Assembly (NCBI RefSeq): GCF_000244755.1
Contig: NZ_AHOO02000005.1
Location: 620,001-684,000, forward strand
DNA length: 64,000 bases
Direction of reading: 5' to 3'
Source: Leptospira licerasiae serovar Varillal str. VAR 010
GTDB taxonomy: Bacteria; Spirochaetota; Leptospiria; Leptospirales; Leptospiraceae
Under the pieces are notes generated by a model. It had not been told where the DNA came from. It saw only the letters and a program-made list of their open reading frames with translations, and did no database searches. Made by a program: the position numbers and the translations under genes. Position 1 is the first letter of the stretch. Each line of letters begins with the position of its first letter. Shown in pieces: positions 1 through 7,556 of the stretch.

Positions 1-29
1 CTAGGTGAACTAGGTTTTTGCAAAGATTG

Positions 30-47
30 AAGATCTACCTAGATCTT
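30..47. terminator. small perfect hairpin downstream of the YwaF-like gene
   Basis: A 7-bp perfect inverted repeat (AAGATCT, loop ACCT, AGATCTT) lies just past the stop of the minus-strand membrane protein gene. In the minus direction it is not followed by a clear T-run, so it is only a weak terminator candidate. Nothing else is recognisable in bases 1-62. Confidence 0.25.
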
Positions 48-62
48 GATGATAATATTTTT

Positions 63-752
63 CTAACTTTCCTCTCTTAGGTTTTTCTTCCAAAAAGGAA
101 GATATAATAAGGTAAATAAGATCATCCCTAAGGCCTGCATCCAAAGAATGTAAATTGGCCAAGGACCTAAATAATCCATGAGAGAACCTGCAGCGGACTT
201 TTCTCTCATATATCCGTAATTTGCATCTAAGGCAAAATCTATAACCAAAGCAGTTACGACATAGATTTGGGTGTAAAGAACGGATCGAAGTACTGCTCCT
301 TTTCTAGGCGTCAGTTCTAATCCGAAAACAACATAAAGAGCAGATATTACAAGGCCAGAATGAGCTATGAAGAATATAAAAAAGTAAATATGAGGAAATG
401 TTACGGATAGATCCGGAGTGATCACTCCTTGCATAGAACCTGCAATTACCCAAAAATAAGAAAGTTCCGCAAGAGTTCTATTTCGGGTAAATAGGGCCAA
501 GGAAGTTACGATTGCAGACCAATTACAAAACTCCATAGGTAAATCATAACGTACCTGCCAATAACCTGAATCGATCCTATATATTACATAAATACAATAG
601 TTTAAAAGTAGAATTACTCCTAGGATAAACCCGATCATATTTTTGATTTTTGGAGATGCGAACTTTCTAGCGGTATAAGGTAAGCCGAGGCCGAGGAATG
701 CAGTTAAGAAAAGAATAATAAAATGGAGAGGGTCCCAATGTTCGAATCTCAT
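63..752 (-). CDS. YwaF/TIGR02206-like integral membrane protein
   Basis: A 229-residue protein that is almost entirely hydrophobic, with about six to seven predicted membrane spans and short loops. The N-terminal FEHWDPLHF segment and the central LPMEFCNWSAI motif (a Pro/Cys-containing helix) fit the bacterial YwaF/TIGR02206 family, related to TMEM164, whose biochemical role is not well established. It is at least three codons from the window edge hairpin and 45 bp downstream of the thioesterase stop on the same strand, so the two could be co-transcribed, but no link in function is evident. The length is typical for the family. The family call rests on motif recognition only; the safe statement is a polytopic inner-membrane protein. 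Confidence 0.7.
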   Translation of the reverse strand: MRFEHWDPLHFIILFLTAFLGLGLPYTARKFASPKIKNMIGFILGVILLLNYCIYVIYRIDSGYWQVRYDLPMEFCNWSAIVTSLALFTRNRTLAELSYFWVIAGSMQGVITPDLSVTFPHIYFFIFFIAHSGLVISALYVVFGLELTPRKGAVLRSVLYTQIYVVTALVIDFALDANYGYMREKSAAGSLMDYLGPWPIYILWMQALGMILFTLLYLPFWKKNLREES

Positions 753-797
753 CGAGGATACCCTCTCCTTACGTCAGCGAAATTTCAAATCATAAAT

Positions 798-1622
798 TCA
801 ATCAAAGATTGGCGCATTTTTTACGCTAAAGATCATTTTCATTTCTTCTTCAGTGAATTGATGCGGTCTCTTTCTTTTTAGATCCATAAATAGTCCGTGT
901 ACGAAAGAAGTAAGGACTAATTTTTTGGTTTTTTTCGAGAATACGTCATGGCGGAAGGCCAATCGATTTTTTTCCGATTTTTGATATACGGTTACTATCA
1001 CATAATCGTCCGGGAAACGCATTGAGTCGAAATAATTCAACTCAGCCTTGTAAACAACCGGGCCGATCCCTTTTGATTGTAATGAATGCAAATCCAGTCC
1101 GCATTGATAAGAGGAACGGATCCTTGCGTCATCCAGATAGTATTGGATAGTTTCTAGATTTACCTTACCTTCCGGATCCATTTCCGCCCAACCTACGCTG
1201 ATCGGATGATAGAATGCATAAGGATAATTTTCTTCGGAATAAAAGACTTCTACAGAATCGTCAAAAAGACTTAATACGAATCTTGCCTTACAGACCAACG
1301 CCGAATCGGAAGCGCGAAAAATTTCCTGCATGATCTCCGTGGATTCAGGGTCGGAGTGAAGAATGTCCGTAGTGACTACCGCATCTTCCGGGTATTTTAA
1401 CTCTGCTTTATATTCTATTTCGCATAGGCGGACTACCAAGCGGTCCGAACTTAGGATTGTTTCCCCTTCTTCTTTTAAAAGTTGGAAGGTTTTGATCCTT
1501 GCTTCTTCAAAATAACTTTGGTAGGTGCCATTGTTTACATGTCCGTTTACGTCTATATCAGATTTACGGACTGGAACTGCGAAAGATGTTATGATCTTAT
1601 CCGTTTTTTCCATTAGCCTCAT
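798..1622 (-). CDS. acyl-CoA/acyl-ACP thioesterase with two hotdog domains
   Basis: About 274 residues with two hotdog (4HBT) domains in tandem. The first starts at VRKSDIDVNGHVNN, containing the D-x-N-x-H-V-N active-site signature followed by Tyr and a helix with Glu; the second begins near YHPISVGWAEMD and is more divergent. The family hydrolyses acyl-CoA or acyl-ACP thioesters in the cytoplasm; the substrate cannot be told from sequence. The open frame extends to 1697, but that start lies inside an operator palindrome. I choose the ATG at 1620-1622 because GGAGG (complement of 1628-1632) sits five bases upstream. The gene diverges from a TetR regulator with two operator copies between them, so it is very probably repressed by that regulator. 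Confidence 0.8.
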   Translation of the reverse strand: MRLMEKTDKIITSFAVPVRKSDIDVNGHVNNGTYQSYFEEARIKTFQLLKEEGETILSSDRLVVRLCEIEYKAELKYPEDAVVTTDILHSDPESTEIMQEIFRASDSALVCKARFVLSLFDDSVEVFYSEENYPYAFYHPISVGWAEMDPEGKVNLETIQYYLDDARIRSSYQCGLDLHSLQSKGIGPVVYKAELNYFDSMRFPDDYVIVTVYQKSEKNRLAFRHDVFSKKTKKLVLTSFVHGLFMDLKRKRPHQFTEEEMKMIFSVKNAPIFD

Positions 1623-1633
1623 AAAAGCCTCCG

Positions 1634-1651
1634 GTAGACAAAGTGGTCTAC
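1634..1651. promoter_or_regulatory. TetR-type operator, copy 1
   Basis: GTAGAC, six-base spacer AAAGTG, GTCTAC: a 6-bp-arm inverted repeat directly upstream of the thioesterase ribosome-binding site. It shares both arms and the spacer length with the larger palindrome at 1671-1700, as expected for two sites bound by the same dimeric repressor. Binding here would block transcription toward the thioesterase. Confidence 0.7.
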
Positions 1652-1670
1652 TTGGTAAATTCCAGAATAA

Positions 1671-1700
1671 ATTATGGTAGACAAATCGGTCTACCATAAT
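1671..1700. promoter_or_regulatory. TetR-type operator, copy 2 (perfect 12-bp arms)
   Basis: ATTATGGTAGAC, spacer AAATCG, GTCTACCATAAT: a perfect inverted repeat with 12-bp arms in the divergent intergenic region. It spans the likely -35 element and spacer of the TetR gene promoter, so the regulator would repress itself as well as the thioesterase. The core resembles known TetR-family sites of the TAGAC-N-GTCTA kind. Confidence 0.8.
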
Positions 1701-1706
1701 TATAAT
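1678..1706 (+). promoter_or_regulatory. sigma-70-type promoter of the TetR gene
   Basis: TAGACA at 1678-1683 (one mismatch to the -35 consensus), a 17-bp spacer and a perfect TATAAT at 1701-1706, followed 14 bp later by the TetR start codon. The -35 hexamer and spacer lie within operator copy 2. Confidence 0.65.
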
Positions 1707-1720
1707 CAGAAGAGAAAAAT

Positions 1721-2317
1721 ATGAGAATCCAAAAGGACTTAATCCGGTCGGAAGACCCTGCCAAGGACAGGATCTTAAAAGCTGCTTTTAAATTATTCTA
1801 TTCCAAGGGTTATCCCAATACTGGGATAAACGAAATTTTGGAAGAAGCGGGAGCTTTTAAGAAGAGCCTATACATTCATTTTCCTTCTAAAAAGGATCTG
1901 GGTAAGGCATACCTTTTGGAACAAGAAGAAGCTATATTAGGTTTTGTTAAAAGGATCGCTAAGAGAGAAAAAAAATATTCGGATTTTATTAAATCTTGGA
2001 TGAAGATGCTAAGAAGAGGTTTGAAAAATACTTATATTTACGGTTGTCCTTACGCAAATTTATCCAATCAAACGCATGATGAACCCGAGATCTCGGATTT
2101 TGTAAAGGTTGCATTGGGTCGCTGGGTAAAAGATTTCGAAATCTGTTTAAAAGAAATCACGTGGAGCTCCAAAAAGGAAAAAACTGGACCTGAGCTAAAG
2201 GAAATCTCGGAAAGTATTCTTTTTTATTACCAAGGCGCGTTACAGTTATACGGAATGTCCGGTGATTTTAAACATATCCATCGATTGGAAAAAGCGCTTC
2301 TATCTTTGGACAAATAG
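1721..2317 (+). CDS. TetR/AcrR-family transcriptional repressor
   Basis: A 198-residue protein. Residues about 14-60 form the TetR N-terminal helix-turn-helix: DRILKAAFKLFYSKGY, then GINEILEEAGAFKKSLYIHF, ending in FPSKKDL, all typical of the family. The rest is a helical ligand-binding/dimerisation domain containing a GCPYANLSNQ segment with a Cys that is common in TetR regulators of the NemR/LmrA-like kind. It is divergent from the hotdog thioesterase, and two matching palindromes lie in the gap, so autorepression and control of the thioesterase are the simplest reading. The likely signal is an acyl or electrophilic small molecule, but that is only inferred from the neighbour. AGAAGAGA upstream of the ATG serves as ribosome-binding site. 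Confidence 0.9.
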   Translation: MRIQKDLIRSEDPAKDRILKAAFKLFYSKGYPNTGINEILEEAGAFKKSLYIHFPSKKDLGKAYLLEQEEAILGFVKRIAKREKKYSDFIKSWMKMLRRGLKNTYIYGCPYANLSNQTHDEPEISDFVKVALGRWVKDFEICLKEITWSSKKEKTGPELKEISESILFYYQGALQLYGMSGDFKHIHRLEKALLSLDK

Positions 2318-2337
2318 AATTATATTTTTAGAATATA

Positions 2338-2934
2338 TTAGTCCCAGATAGAATTGGCACATTCTATTAGGTCGCCTGCAAAATAATGAGGGAAAGAATA
2401 AGCCAATTTTCCCGTTATAGGATTTAGGTCTTTATAAGAAACGGAATCTATTCTTAAAGTGTCCGATTCGTCCCTATAAATTCTGAATTTTAAGTGAAGT
2501 TTGAATTTATCTTTTCCAAATTTGAAACTTGTATTGCCCTTACACGATTTAAAACAACTATCGAATACTTCTTCGGTGTTTCTGTTGGAGCGGAGAGTAA
2601 GCGACTGTTCCTTACAATTGAAAGAACATTCGTCCGGATCGGCAGGCTCGTACGGAAATTCAACGAGCACTTCTTTATTCCCTTCCGTCTTATAAGAACC
2701 GTGAATGGTCGGCACTAATTCTCCTGGTCTTCTGCTTCGCATAGTTGCGCCGGAAGGAGGGCTAAGTATCAACTCCAAACCGCTAATCTCTAAGTATAGT
2801 TTAGAATCTATTTTGGGGAAATTTTTTTCCCAGTTTAAACATACAGCCTTATTTTCCGACTGAGCTCCTAAGAAAAAAGGGAAACTGAACGTGATACAAA
2901 ATAGAATGGAGAATGAGAACAACTTAACTTTCAT
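2338..2934 (-). CDS. secreted protein of unknown function
   Basis: A 198-residue protein with an N-terminal signal peptide (MKVKLFSFSILFC followed by a hydrophobic stretch ending near FLGAQS). The mature part has several cysteines, including a CSFNCKEQ pair and a CFKSCKGN pair, which suggests disulfide bonds in the periplasm or outside the cell. I recognise no domain. It is convergent with the TetR gene (20 bp between stops) and has no obvious functional partner. It might be a small Leptospira-specific exported protein; nothing in the sequence tells what it does. An antisense open frame inside it is a shadow. Confidence 0.65.
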   Translation of the reverse strand: MKVKLFSFSILFCITFSFPFFLGAQSENKAVCLNWEKNFPKIDSKLYLEISGLELILSPPSGATMRSRRPGELVPTIHGSYKTEGNKEVLVEFPYEPADPDECSFNCKEQSLTLRSNRNTEEVFDSCFKSCKGNTSFKFGKDKFKLHLKFRIYRDESDTLRIDSVSYKDLNPITGKLAYSFPHYFAGDLIECANSIWD

Positions 2935-3011
2935 TTGCTTTGACGATTATTTTATAATGGGTCCGGATAGTCTACCAGCAGAAAAACCCGATTTTCATTA
3001 CAGATTTAGCA

Positions 3012-3668
3012 TTACTTATTACTATTAGCCTCCAACTTTCGGATCTCTTTGGCAAATTCTTCCAAAAGAGAAGGATCGAATTTTTTACTGCCAGCTCTGT
3101 CTCGGACTTTTCCCCATAAAAAAGCAGCTATATTCAGTTTATTCTTAAACGCAGAAGTTTTCGGATCGGAATGAAAATCTTTTACGAATCGATTCCATCT
3201 TAGAACGCGATCATCCGGCCGTTCTTCCTTCGGTGGATTTTCATATACTTTCAAAAGATCTTGGACGGAGAGCTTTAGATTCCCAATCTTCTCGGCATCT
3301 CGAACTGCTTCTGCCATTGCCTTGGTAAAACTGAATTTTTTGAGATCATAATACTTTCTGCAGAATTCCCTGAATTTAGAATCAAATCGAATTCCTTCCG
3401 GAATAATTTTAGATTTAAGAGTGATCTCATTTTCGCTTTTGATTTTTCTGCGAACAGGGTTATGCCTTCGAGAAGAGTTTTCTTTCTTTAAGAACTCTTC
3501 TCTTCCTAACGCAATGTAAGATCTTAATCTTTCTTCTAATTCGGCTTTTGCTCCTTTGGAAGAAATCTTTAAATTCATACAAATTTCCTGTAATTCTTCT
3601 CTGTACCAATAGTAGGATTCGAATTCGGATATCGTTTTAATTTTTTCGAAAGAAGGACGGGATTTCAT
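3012..3668 (-). CDS. SAP-domain protein (possible DUF6434 C-terminal domain)
   Basis: A 218-residue basic protein. Residues about 10-52 (FESYYWYREELQEICMNL, then ISSKGAKAELEERL) match the SAP helix-turn-helix fold, which in other proteins binds nucleic acid; a Lys/Arg-rich linker (around RRHNPVRRKIKSE) follows. The C-terminal half, with LRWNRFVKDFHSDP and IAAFLWGKVRDRAGSKKF, resembles the conserved domain found with SAP in many bacterial proteins of unknown role. It lies 35 bp downstream of the DNA glycosylase gene tag on the same strand, so co-transcription is likely, and a role around DNA is plausible but unproven. Confidence 0.7.
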   Translation of the reverse strand: MKSRPSFEKIKTISEFESYYWYREELQEICMNLKISSKGAKAELEERLRSYIALGREEFLKKENSSRRHNPVRRKIKSENEITLKSKIIPEGIRFDSKFREFCRKYYDLKKFSFTKAMAEAVRDAEKIGNLKLSVQDLLKVYENPPKEERPDDRVLRWNRFVKDFHSDPKTSAFKNKLNIAAFLWGKVRDRAGSKKFDPSLLEEFAKEIRKLEANSNK

Positions 3669-3703
3669 TTTTGTTTGTTGGGGTTCCCACCGAAGGGAGA
3701 GAT

Positions 3704-4273
3704 CTATTTTTTCTTCTTAGAGTTCCAAGCTGGCTTGGACTGCATGGCCTTTTTGTAAATGGGACATCCTGGACCGTGAGCTCCTTCTAAATATCCAGTG
3801 CTCATTAAAAATTCGTTCACTATTTCTCCCCCGACAAACACGAAAGTTTTTTTGAATAGCTTGGTCCATTCTTCTAATGATTTCGGATGATGGGAATGCA
3901 ACCAATCTTGGAAACTTCCGAATTCTTTTTGGAGACCGATGATCACGTTTGCGTTATGGATAGCCGCGTTTATTTTGAGTCTATTTCGAATAATGCCCGC
4001 ATCGTTCATGAGTCGATCGAAATCTTTTTCGGAAAATTTTGAGATCTTTTTGATGGAGAAGTCTTTGTAAGCTTTGCGGAAGTTTTCCTTTTTTCTTAAG
4101 ATCGTAGTCCAAGATAGACCCGCTTGATTGATTTCTAAGATAAGTCTACCGAATAGTTCGTCGTCCGAATTTAGGGTAAAACCGTATTCAGTATCATGAT
4201 AGATCTTGTTTTCAGGATCTTGATCCTTTTCGAGTGAAAGAACATAATGACAATATTTTGTAAGAGCTTTCAT
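3704..4273 (-). CDS. tag: DNA-3-methyladenine glycosylase I
   Basis: A 189-residue enzyme that removes 3-methyladenine from alkylated DNA in base excision repair. It aligns along its length with E. coli Tag: YHDTEYG near the N terminus, INQAGLSWTTILRKKENF (residues about 48-65, with Glu47 and Trp55 at the positions of the E. coli catalytic-site Glu and Trp), DAGIIRNRLKI, and FVFVGGEIVNEF. The four zinc-snap ligands of Tag are present: Cys8, His26, His166 and Cys170, with the H-x3-C spacing of the family. It is followed at 35 bp by the SAP-domain gene. The upstream SD is weak. Confidence 0.93.
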   Translation of the reverse strand: MKALTKYCHYVLSLEKDQDPENKIYHDTEYGFTLNSDDELFGRLILEINQAGLSWTTILRKKENFRKAYKDFSIKKISKFSEKDFDRLMNDAGIIRNRLKINAAIHNANVIIGLQKEFGSFQDWLHSHHPKSLEEWTKLFKKTFVFVGGEIVNEFLMSTGYLEGAHGPGCPIYKKAMQSKPAWNSKKKK

Positions 4274-4387
4274 ATAATTAGAAGAAGATAATCTTAAGAG
4301 TTAAGTCGCTTCTTACAAAAGAACAGGCAAGAAATTTTTTGGATCCTTCTCTTACCTGTTCATAAAACTACTAAATGAGTACTCGGT

Positions 4388-5137
4388 CTAAAAACCGATC
4401 AACATACCCCCATCCACTCTAAGAGTTGCCCCTGTGATCCAATCTGCTTCCTCGGACGAAAGAAAGGCGACCGCAGATGCAACCGCTTCTTCCGGATTTC
4501 TTTTGATCTTTAAAGGAATGGAGTCTAGGATGGATTTTCTAATTTCTTCCGGAACGTGTTCGGCAAATCGGTTATTGATAAAACCCGAAGCGACACAATT
4601 CACAGTGATATTTCTAGAGGCAAGCTCTCTTGCTGCAGATTTGGTAAGAGCAAATAGTCCGGCCTTAGCAGAAGAGTAATTTGCTTGTCCCGCATTTCCA
4701 TAAAAACCGGAAACGGATCCTATGTTTACGATCCTACCGGAACTTTTTTTTAACATAAACTTTGCAGCAGTCTGGATCCCGAAAAAAGCCGCTTTTAAAT
4801 TTACTGAGTGCACCTTCTCCCATTTTTCTTCGGACATTCTTAATAGAAGATCGTCCTGAACCACTCCGGCATTATTGATCCAGATATCTAAGGCGCCGGT
4901 TTTCTCGATTGCAAATTCAGCTAATTCCTTGTTTTGGCTTTTGGAAGTTACATCGCAGGTTTTCCAAAAGATTCCTTCCGGATTAAATTTTGCTAATTCA
5001 TCTGCTGTTTCCTTACAAGTGGAATCTTCTAGATCAGATAGGATGACCTTCGAGCCCCGTTCCAGAAACATTTTTGCGATCGTTTTACCGATTCCTCTTG
5101 CTGATCCTGTGATTACTGTAGTTTTACCTTCTAACAT
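4388..5137 (-). CDS. short-chain dehydrogenase/reductase, FabG-like
   Basis: About 249 residues. The Rossmann NAD(P)-binding motif is TGSARGIG at residues 10-17, NNAG is at 88-91, and the catalytic set is Ser141, Tyr154 and Lys158 (Y-x3-K), with GGQ-like and DGG motifs typical of 3-oxoacyl-ACP reductases. It probably reduces a 3-oxoacyl or related carbonyl substrate using NADPH; whether it serves fatty acid synthesis or another pathway is unknown. The frame is open to 5179, but the ATG at 5135-5137 is preceded by AGGAG at a proper distance and begins with the usual MLEGKTTVITG. A palindrome matching the one before the MarR gene sits directly upstream, so this gene is likely a target of that regulator rather than a housekeeping fabG. 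Confidence 0.85.
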   Translation of the reverse strand: MLEGKTTVITGSARGIGKTIAKMFLERGSKVILSDLEDSTCKETADELAKFNPEGIFWKTCDVTSKSQNKELAEFAIEKTGALDIWINNAGVVQDDLLLRMSEEKWEKVHSVNLKAAFFGIQTAAKFMLKKSSGRIVNIGSVSGFYGNAGQANYSSAKAGLFALTKSAARELASRNITVNCVASGFINNRFAEHVPEEIRKSILDSIPLKIKRNPEEAVASAVAFLSSEEADWITGATLRVDGGMLIGF

Positions 5138-5152
5138 GATCGTTCTCCTATT

Positions 5153-5170
5153 TATTTCGATGTCGAAATA
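5153..5170. promoter_or_regulatory. MarR-type operator before the reductase gene
   Basis: TATTTCGA, TG, TCGAAATA: a perfect 8-bp-arm palindrome between the MarR stop and the reductase start. Sixteen of 18 bases recur in the site at 5621-5638 before the MarR gene. Sites of this TTTCGA-N2-TCGAAA form are typical of MarR-family dimers. Confidence 0.75.
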
Positions 5171-5190
5171 TATGTTCAAAAAAATTTACA

Positions 5191-5619
5191 TCACAAATCG
5201 AAATTCGAATGAATTTTAGTTAAAATTCGCATGAATTCTTCTTTTTCTTCCTCTTTTAAATTATGACTGAGTTTTGTTAGTGTGGCCTTTGAGGCTTTTT
5301 GCACTTTCTCTAAGGTTTGTTTTCCCTTGTCCGTTAGTTCAGCGGAAGTTACCCTTTCGTCTTCGTATGGCTTGGATCTTTTAACATAGCCTAATTCTTC
5401 CATTTTGTCCAAAAGAGCGGTCACAGTAGAGTTGGTTCTGTCCAAGAATTTTGCTAATTCGCTCATTGTCAGCGGACCTTCTTTACCCAAAACAAACAGT
5501 ACACCTCCGTGGGCTGGAACCAGATCTTTGATTCCTTGCTTCAGGAATTCTTCGGATAAATGTTTTTGGATCCGGTCCCTGGTTCTGGATAATAGATGAA
5601 TTACATACTCCGGTTTCAT
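5191..5619 (-). CDS. MarR-family transcriptional regulator
   Basis: A 142-residue winged-helix regulator. The DNA-binding core reads LTMSELAKFLDRTNSTVTALLDKMEELGYV (helices 3 and 4 of the family) followed by the wing with YEDERVTSAELTDKG, the usual D-x-R signature. Flanking helices form the dimer interface. It is transcribed ahead of the FabG-like reductase with a 53-bp gap. Both genes have the same palindrome immediately upstream, so the protein most likely represses itself and the reductase, and responds to a small ligand of unknown identity. The start has no clear SD; a candidate -10 lies only about 17 bp upstream, so the mRNA leader would be very short. Confidence 0.88.
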   Translation of the reverse strand: MKPEYVIHLLSRTRDRIQKHLSEEFLKQGIKDLVPAHGGVLFVLGKEGPLTMSELAKFLDRTNSTVTALLDKMEELGYVKRSKPYEDERVTSAELTDKGKQTLEKVQKASKATLTKLSHNLKEEEKEEFMRILTKIHSNFDL

Positions 5620-5620
5620 T

Positions 5621-5638
5621 TATTTAGACATCGAAATA
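5621..5638. promoter_or_regulatory. MarR-type operator before the marR gene
   Basis: TATTTAGACATCGAAATA differs from the reverse complement of the 5153-5170 palindrome at two positions. It lies one base upstream of the MarR start codon and runs into the candidate -10 hexamer, a position suited to autorepression. Confidence 0.7.
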
Positions 5639-5664
5639 ATAGATTGGTTTTGTCAAGTTGAAAA
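5636..5664 (-). promoter_or_regulatory. candidate promoter of the marR gene
   Basis: On the minus strand TTTTCA (5659-5664) is followed by 17 bp and TATTAT (5636-5641). The -10 overlaps the operator edge. The predicted transcript start would be about ten bases before the ATG. Confidence 0.45.
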
Positions 5665-6032
5665 GTTTTTTCTCTGATTAATAATGTCCGCTATATGCAA
5701 ATTCGTATGAATTGATAATCTTTAATACTCTCTTTGGGATATGTTTGTGTTCGTTTAACGTAGTTCTTTGAGAAATTAAACCTTAGAAAATATTTTTATT
5801 TCAATTTTAGTTACCTGAGGGACGAAAAAAGATAATGGGTAACTATGTTTATAGACATATGACATAGTTACGATCTATGCAAAATTGTAAAATACGTCGT
5901 TCGAGCTTGACCGAAAAGAGGCTCAAAAAAAACTCAATTTTCATAAAGATATTTTTATGTGTAAGTTTTTTCAAAAACTACGGAATTTTATCAGGATTTG
6001 TCGCAGTCGACTTAAGAATAAATAATATTCAT
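5665..6032. other. intergenic control region of the RND operon
   Basis: About 370 AT-rich bases between the marR promoter and the chosen start of the TolC-like gene. It holds the inverted repeat described separately at 5839-5871 and an additional related half-site (TTAGTTAC, 5807-5814). An open frame runs from 5877 into the TolC gene, but its first 52 codons look non-coding. I see no RNA gene or riboswitch here. Confidence 0.5.
5839..5871. promoter_or_regulatory. inverted repeat, candidate operator of the RND operon
   Basis: GTAACTATGT (5839-5848) and ACATAGTTAC (5862-5871) are exact 10-bp inverted arms separated by 13 bp. A third half-site, TTAGTTAC, lies at 5807-5814. The cluster is 160-220 bp before the first gene of the efflux operon and is the best candidate there for a regulator-binding site. 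No regulator gene is adjacent except the MarR gene, whose own site is different. Confidence 0.5.
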
Positions 6033-7556
6033 ATGAAGAAGATCCTAGGCACCATTGTCTGTCTCCTTTTTACCCAATCTTTTTTCGCAAAAACTGTTAA
6101 TGACGGAGTTGAAATGGATCTGGAAAAGGCAGTTCTACTCGGTCTGGCGAATAATGTTATCTTAAAAAATCTCGAACGACAAAATGAAGTCTTTCAAATG
6201 ACCGTCCGAGAAAAATGGCGGGAATATCTTCCGAAATTAGGTGTTTCTTATTTTGGTCTTCGGAACTTAAATCAAAATCAACAAGATTCAGTTTATAATG
6301 ATATTCGTTTAACAATTCAACAGTTAGTTTATGATGGAGGGGAAAACGGAAGACTAATAGAGTCCGCTAGATTATCTGCTGAGATTAACAAGGCTGAAAT
6401 TCAAGTTCAAGCTCGAAAAGCTAAGATAGATGTAGTCCGCCAATATATGAAAATCATTTCTAATCGCGGTAAATATCTTTCCGCGAGACGTTTGTACAGA
6501 AGTTTCGAAGGCCAATTGAGCGACACTACCCTGGAATATAAGAATGGATTAAAATCTAGATTAGATTTTCTAGAAGTTTCCGCAAAATTTAACGAAGCGA
6601 AACTATCTTTATTAAAGGCAGAGACTGAATTCAAAAATTCGATCACTGAACTAAAGTTAATCCTTCAATTAGAGGACTCGGACGATTTTGTAATTCAAGA
6701 AAACATTTTCTATGATTATTATATAGAGGACCCTAAACCCATTTTAGATGCCGATGAGGGAAATTTAGAAGAGAATCGCCCAGACCTTAAAAAATCTAAA
6801 ATAATCGTAAATCGATTGAAATTGGAAAGGGAATCATTAGATTCCGCGTGGAAACCAAAATTATTTGCCGGTGGGTACTATGGTAAAAATACAAACGACG
6901 TATTGCCGGTAATTCATGATAATTATGGATTTAATTTTTCTGTTGTTGTTCCCTTAGGGTCTTCTACTCTTCAATCCCAATCTAATTATGGTATACAAAC
7001 TGATGGAACTGGTATTCAAAGAATCCCAGGATACGGACCTCAATTTGTAGGTCAAGGTGCGAACTCTTTTAATAGTGCGAATTTGCAATTATTTGATAAT
7101 CTAAGCCAGGCGCGCAAAGTATTAGAAGGCGAGCTTAAATTCGTAGATGCAAAATCTTCTTATGAATTTGCTAGAAAGCAGGCAAAATTTGAAGTCATTA
7201 AAGCCAGAGATAAATTATTAGAAAACTATTCAGTAATTTCTGTGCTTAGTCAAAAGGTACTTCTCTATTTAGAAAATTTTCGGATTAATCGTGTTAAGTT
7301 CAAGAGTGGTCAACTAAAGAGGACTGACTTATTGAAAAGTGAATATGAATTTTCTAAAACGCAGGACGATTTGGCTGAAGCATATTCTGAATATCTGAGA
7401 TCCTGTTACGAATATTTCTATGTAACAGGAAGAGATATTGCAGACCTTCCTTTTTATAAGGTCAATTTAGGCCGAGGAAATAGCATTATTGCAAAATTAG
7501 TTAAAGAAACAAGAGAGAACGAAGACTTCTTTCCGGAAAAGGGCAGAAAAAAATGA
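6033..7556 (+). CDS. TolC-family outer membrane channel protein
   Basis: About 507 residues. The signal peptide is MKKILGTIVCLLFTQSFFA; the mature part starts with DGVEMDLEKAVLLGLANN, the usual first helix of outer membrane efflux proteins. Two similar halves of long alpha-helical coiled coil follow (for example the stretch around EIQVQARKAKIDVVRQY and that around KFEVIKARDKLLENY), separated by a beta-strand region near residues 270-340. This fits the TolC fold: a trimeric channel through the outer membrane and periplasm. It is the first gene of an eight-gene overlapping operon with adaptor and RND pump, so it probably provides their exit duct. The ATG at 6033 is chosen because the preceding 52 codons lack a coding look and this start gives a proper signal peptide. 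The stop overlaps the next start by 4 bp. Confidence 0.85.
   Translation: MKKILGTIVCLLFTQSFFAKTVNDGVEMDLEKAVLLGLANNVILKNLERQNEVFQMTVREKWREYLPKLGVSYFGLRNLNQNQQDSVYNDIRLTIQQLVYDGGENGRLIESARLSAEINKAEIQVQARKAKIDVVRQYMKIISNRGKYLSARRLYRSFEGQLSDTTLEYKNGLKSRLDFLEVSAKFNEAKLSLLKAETEFKNSITELKLILQLEDSDDFVIQENIFYDYYIEDPKPILDADEGNLEENRPDLKKSKIIVNRLKLERESLDSAWKPKLFAGGYYGKNTNDVLPVIHDNYGFNFSVVVPLGSSTLQSQSNYGIQTDGTGIQRIPGYGPQFVGQGANSFNSANLQLFDNLSQARKVLEGELKFVDAKSSYEFARKQAKFEVIKARDKLLENYSVISVLSQKVLLYLENFRINRVKFKSGQLKRTDLLKSEYEFSKTQDDLAEAYSEYLRSCYEYFYVTGRDIADLPFYKVNLGRGNSIIAKLVKETRENEDFFPEKGRKK

Noticed and set aside
1623..1697. Upstream start of the thioesterase
   Set aside because: It lies inside the operator palindrome and has no SD, in contrast to ATG 1620-1622 with GGAGG.
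2494..2718. ORFs antisense to the secreted protein gene
   Set aside because: Shadow frames without SD or recognisable content; the minus-strand gene has a signal peptide and disulfide-like Cys pairs.
5877..6032. N-terminal extension of the TolC-like protein
   Set aside because: The added residues show no signal or domain, and the signal peptide begins at ATG 6033.
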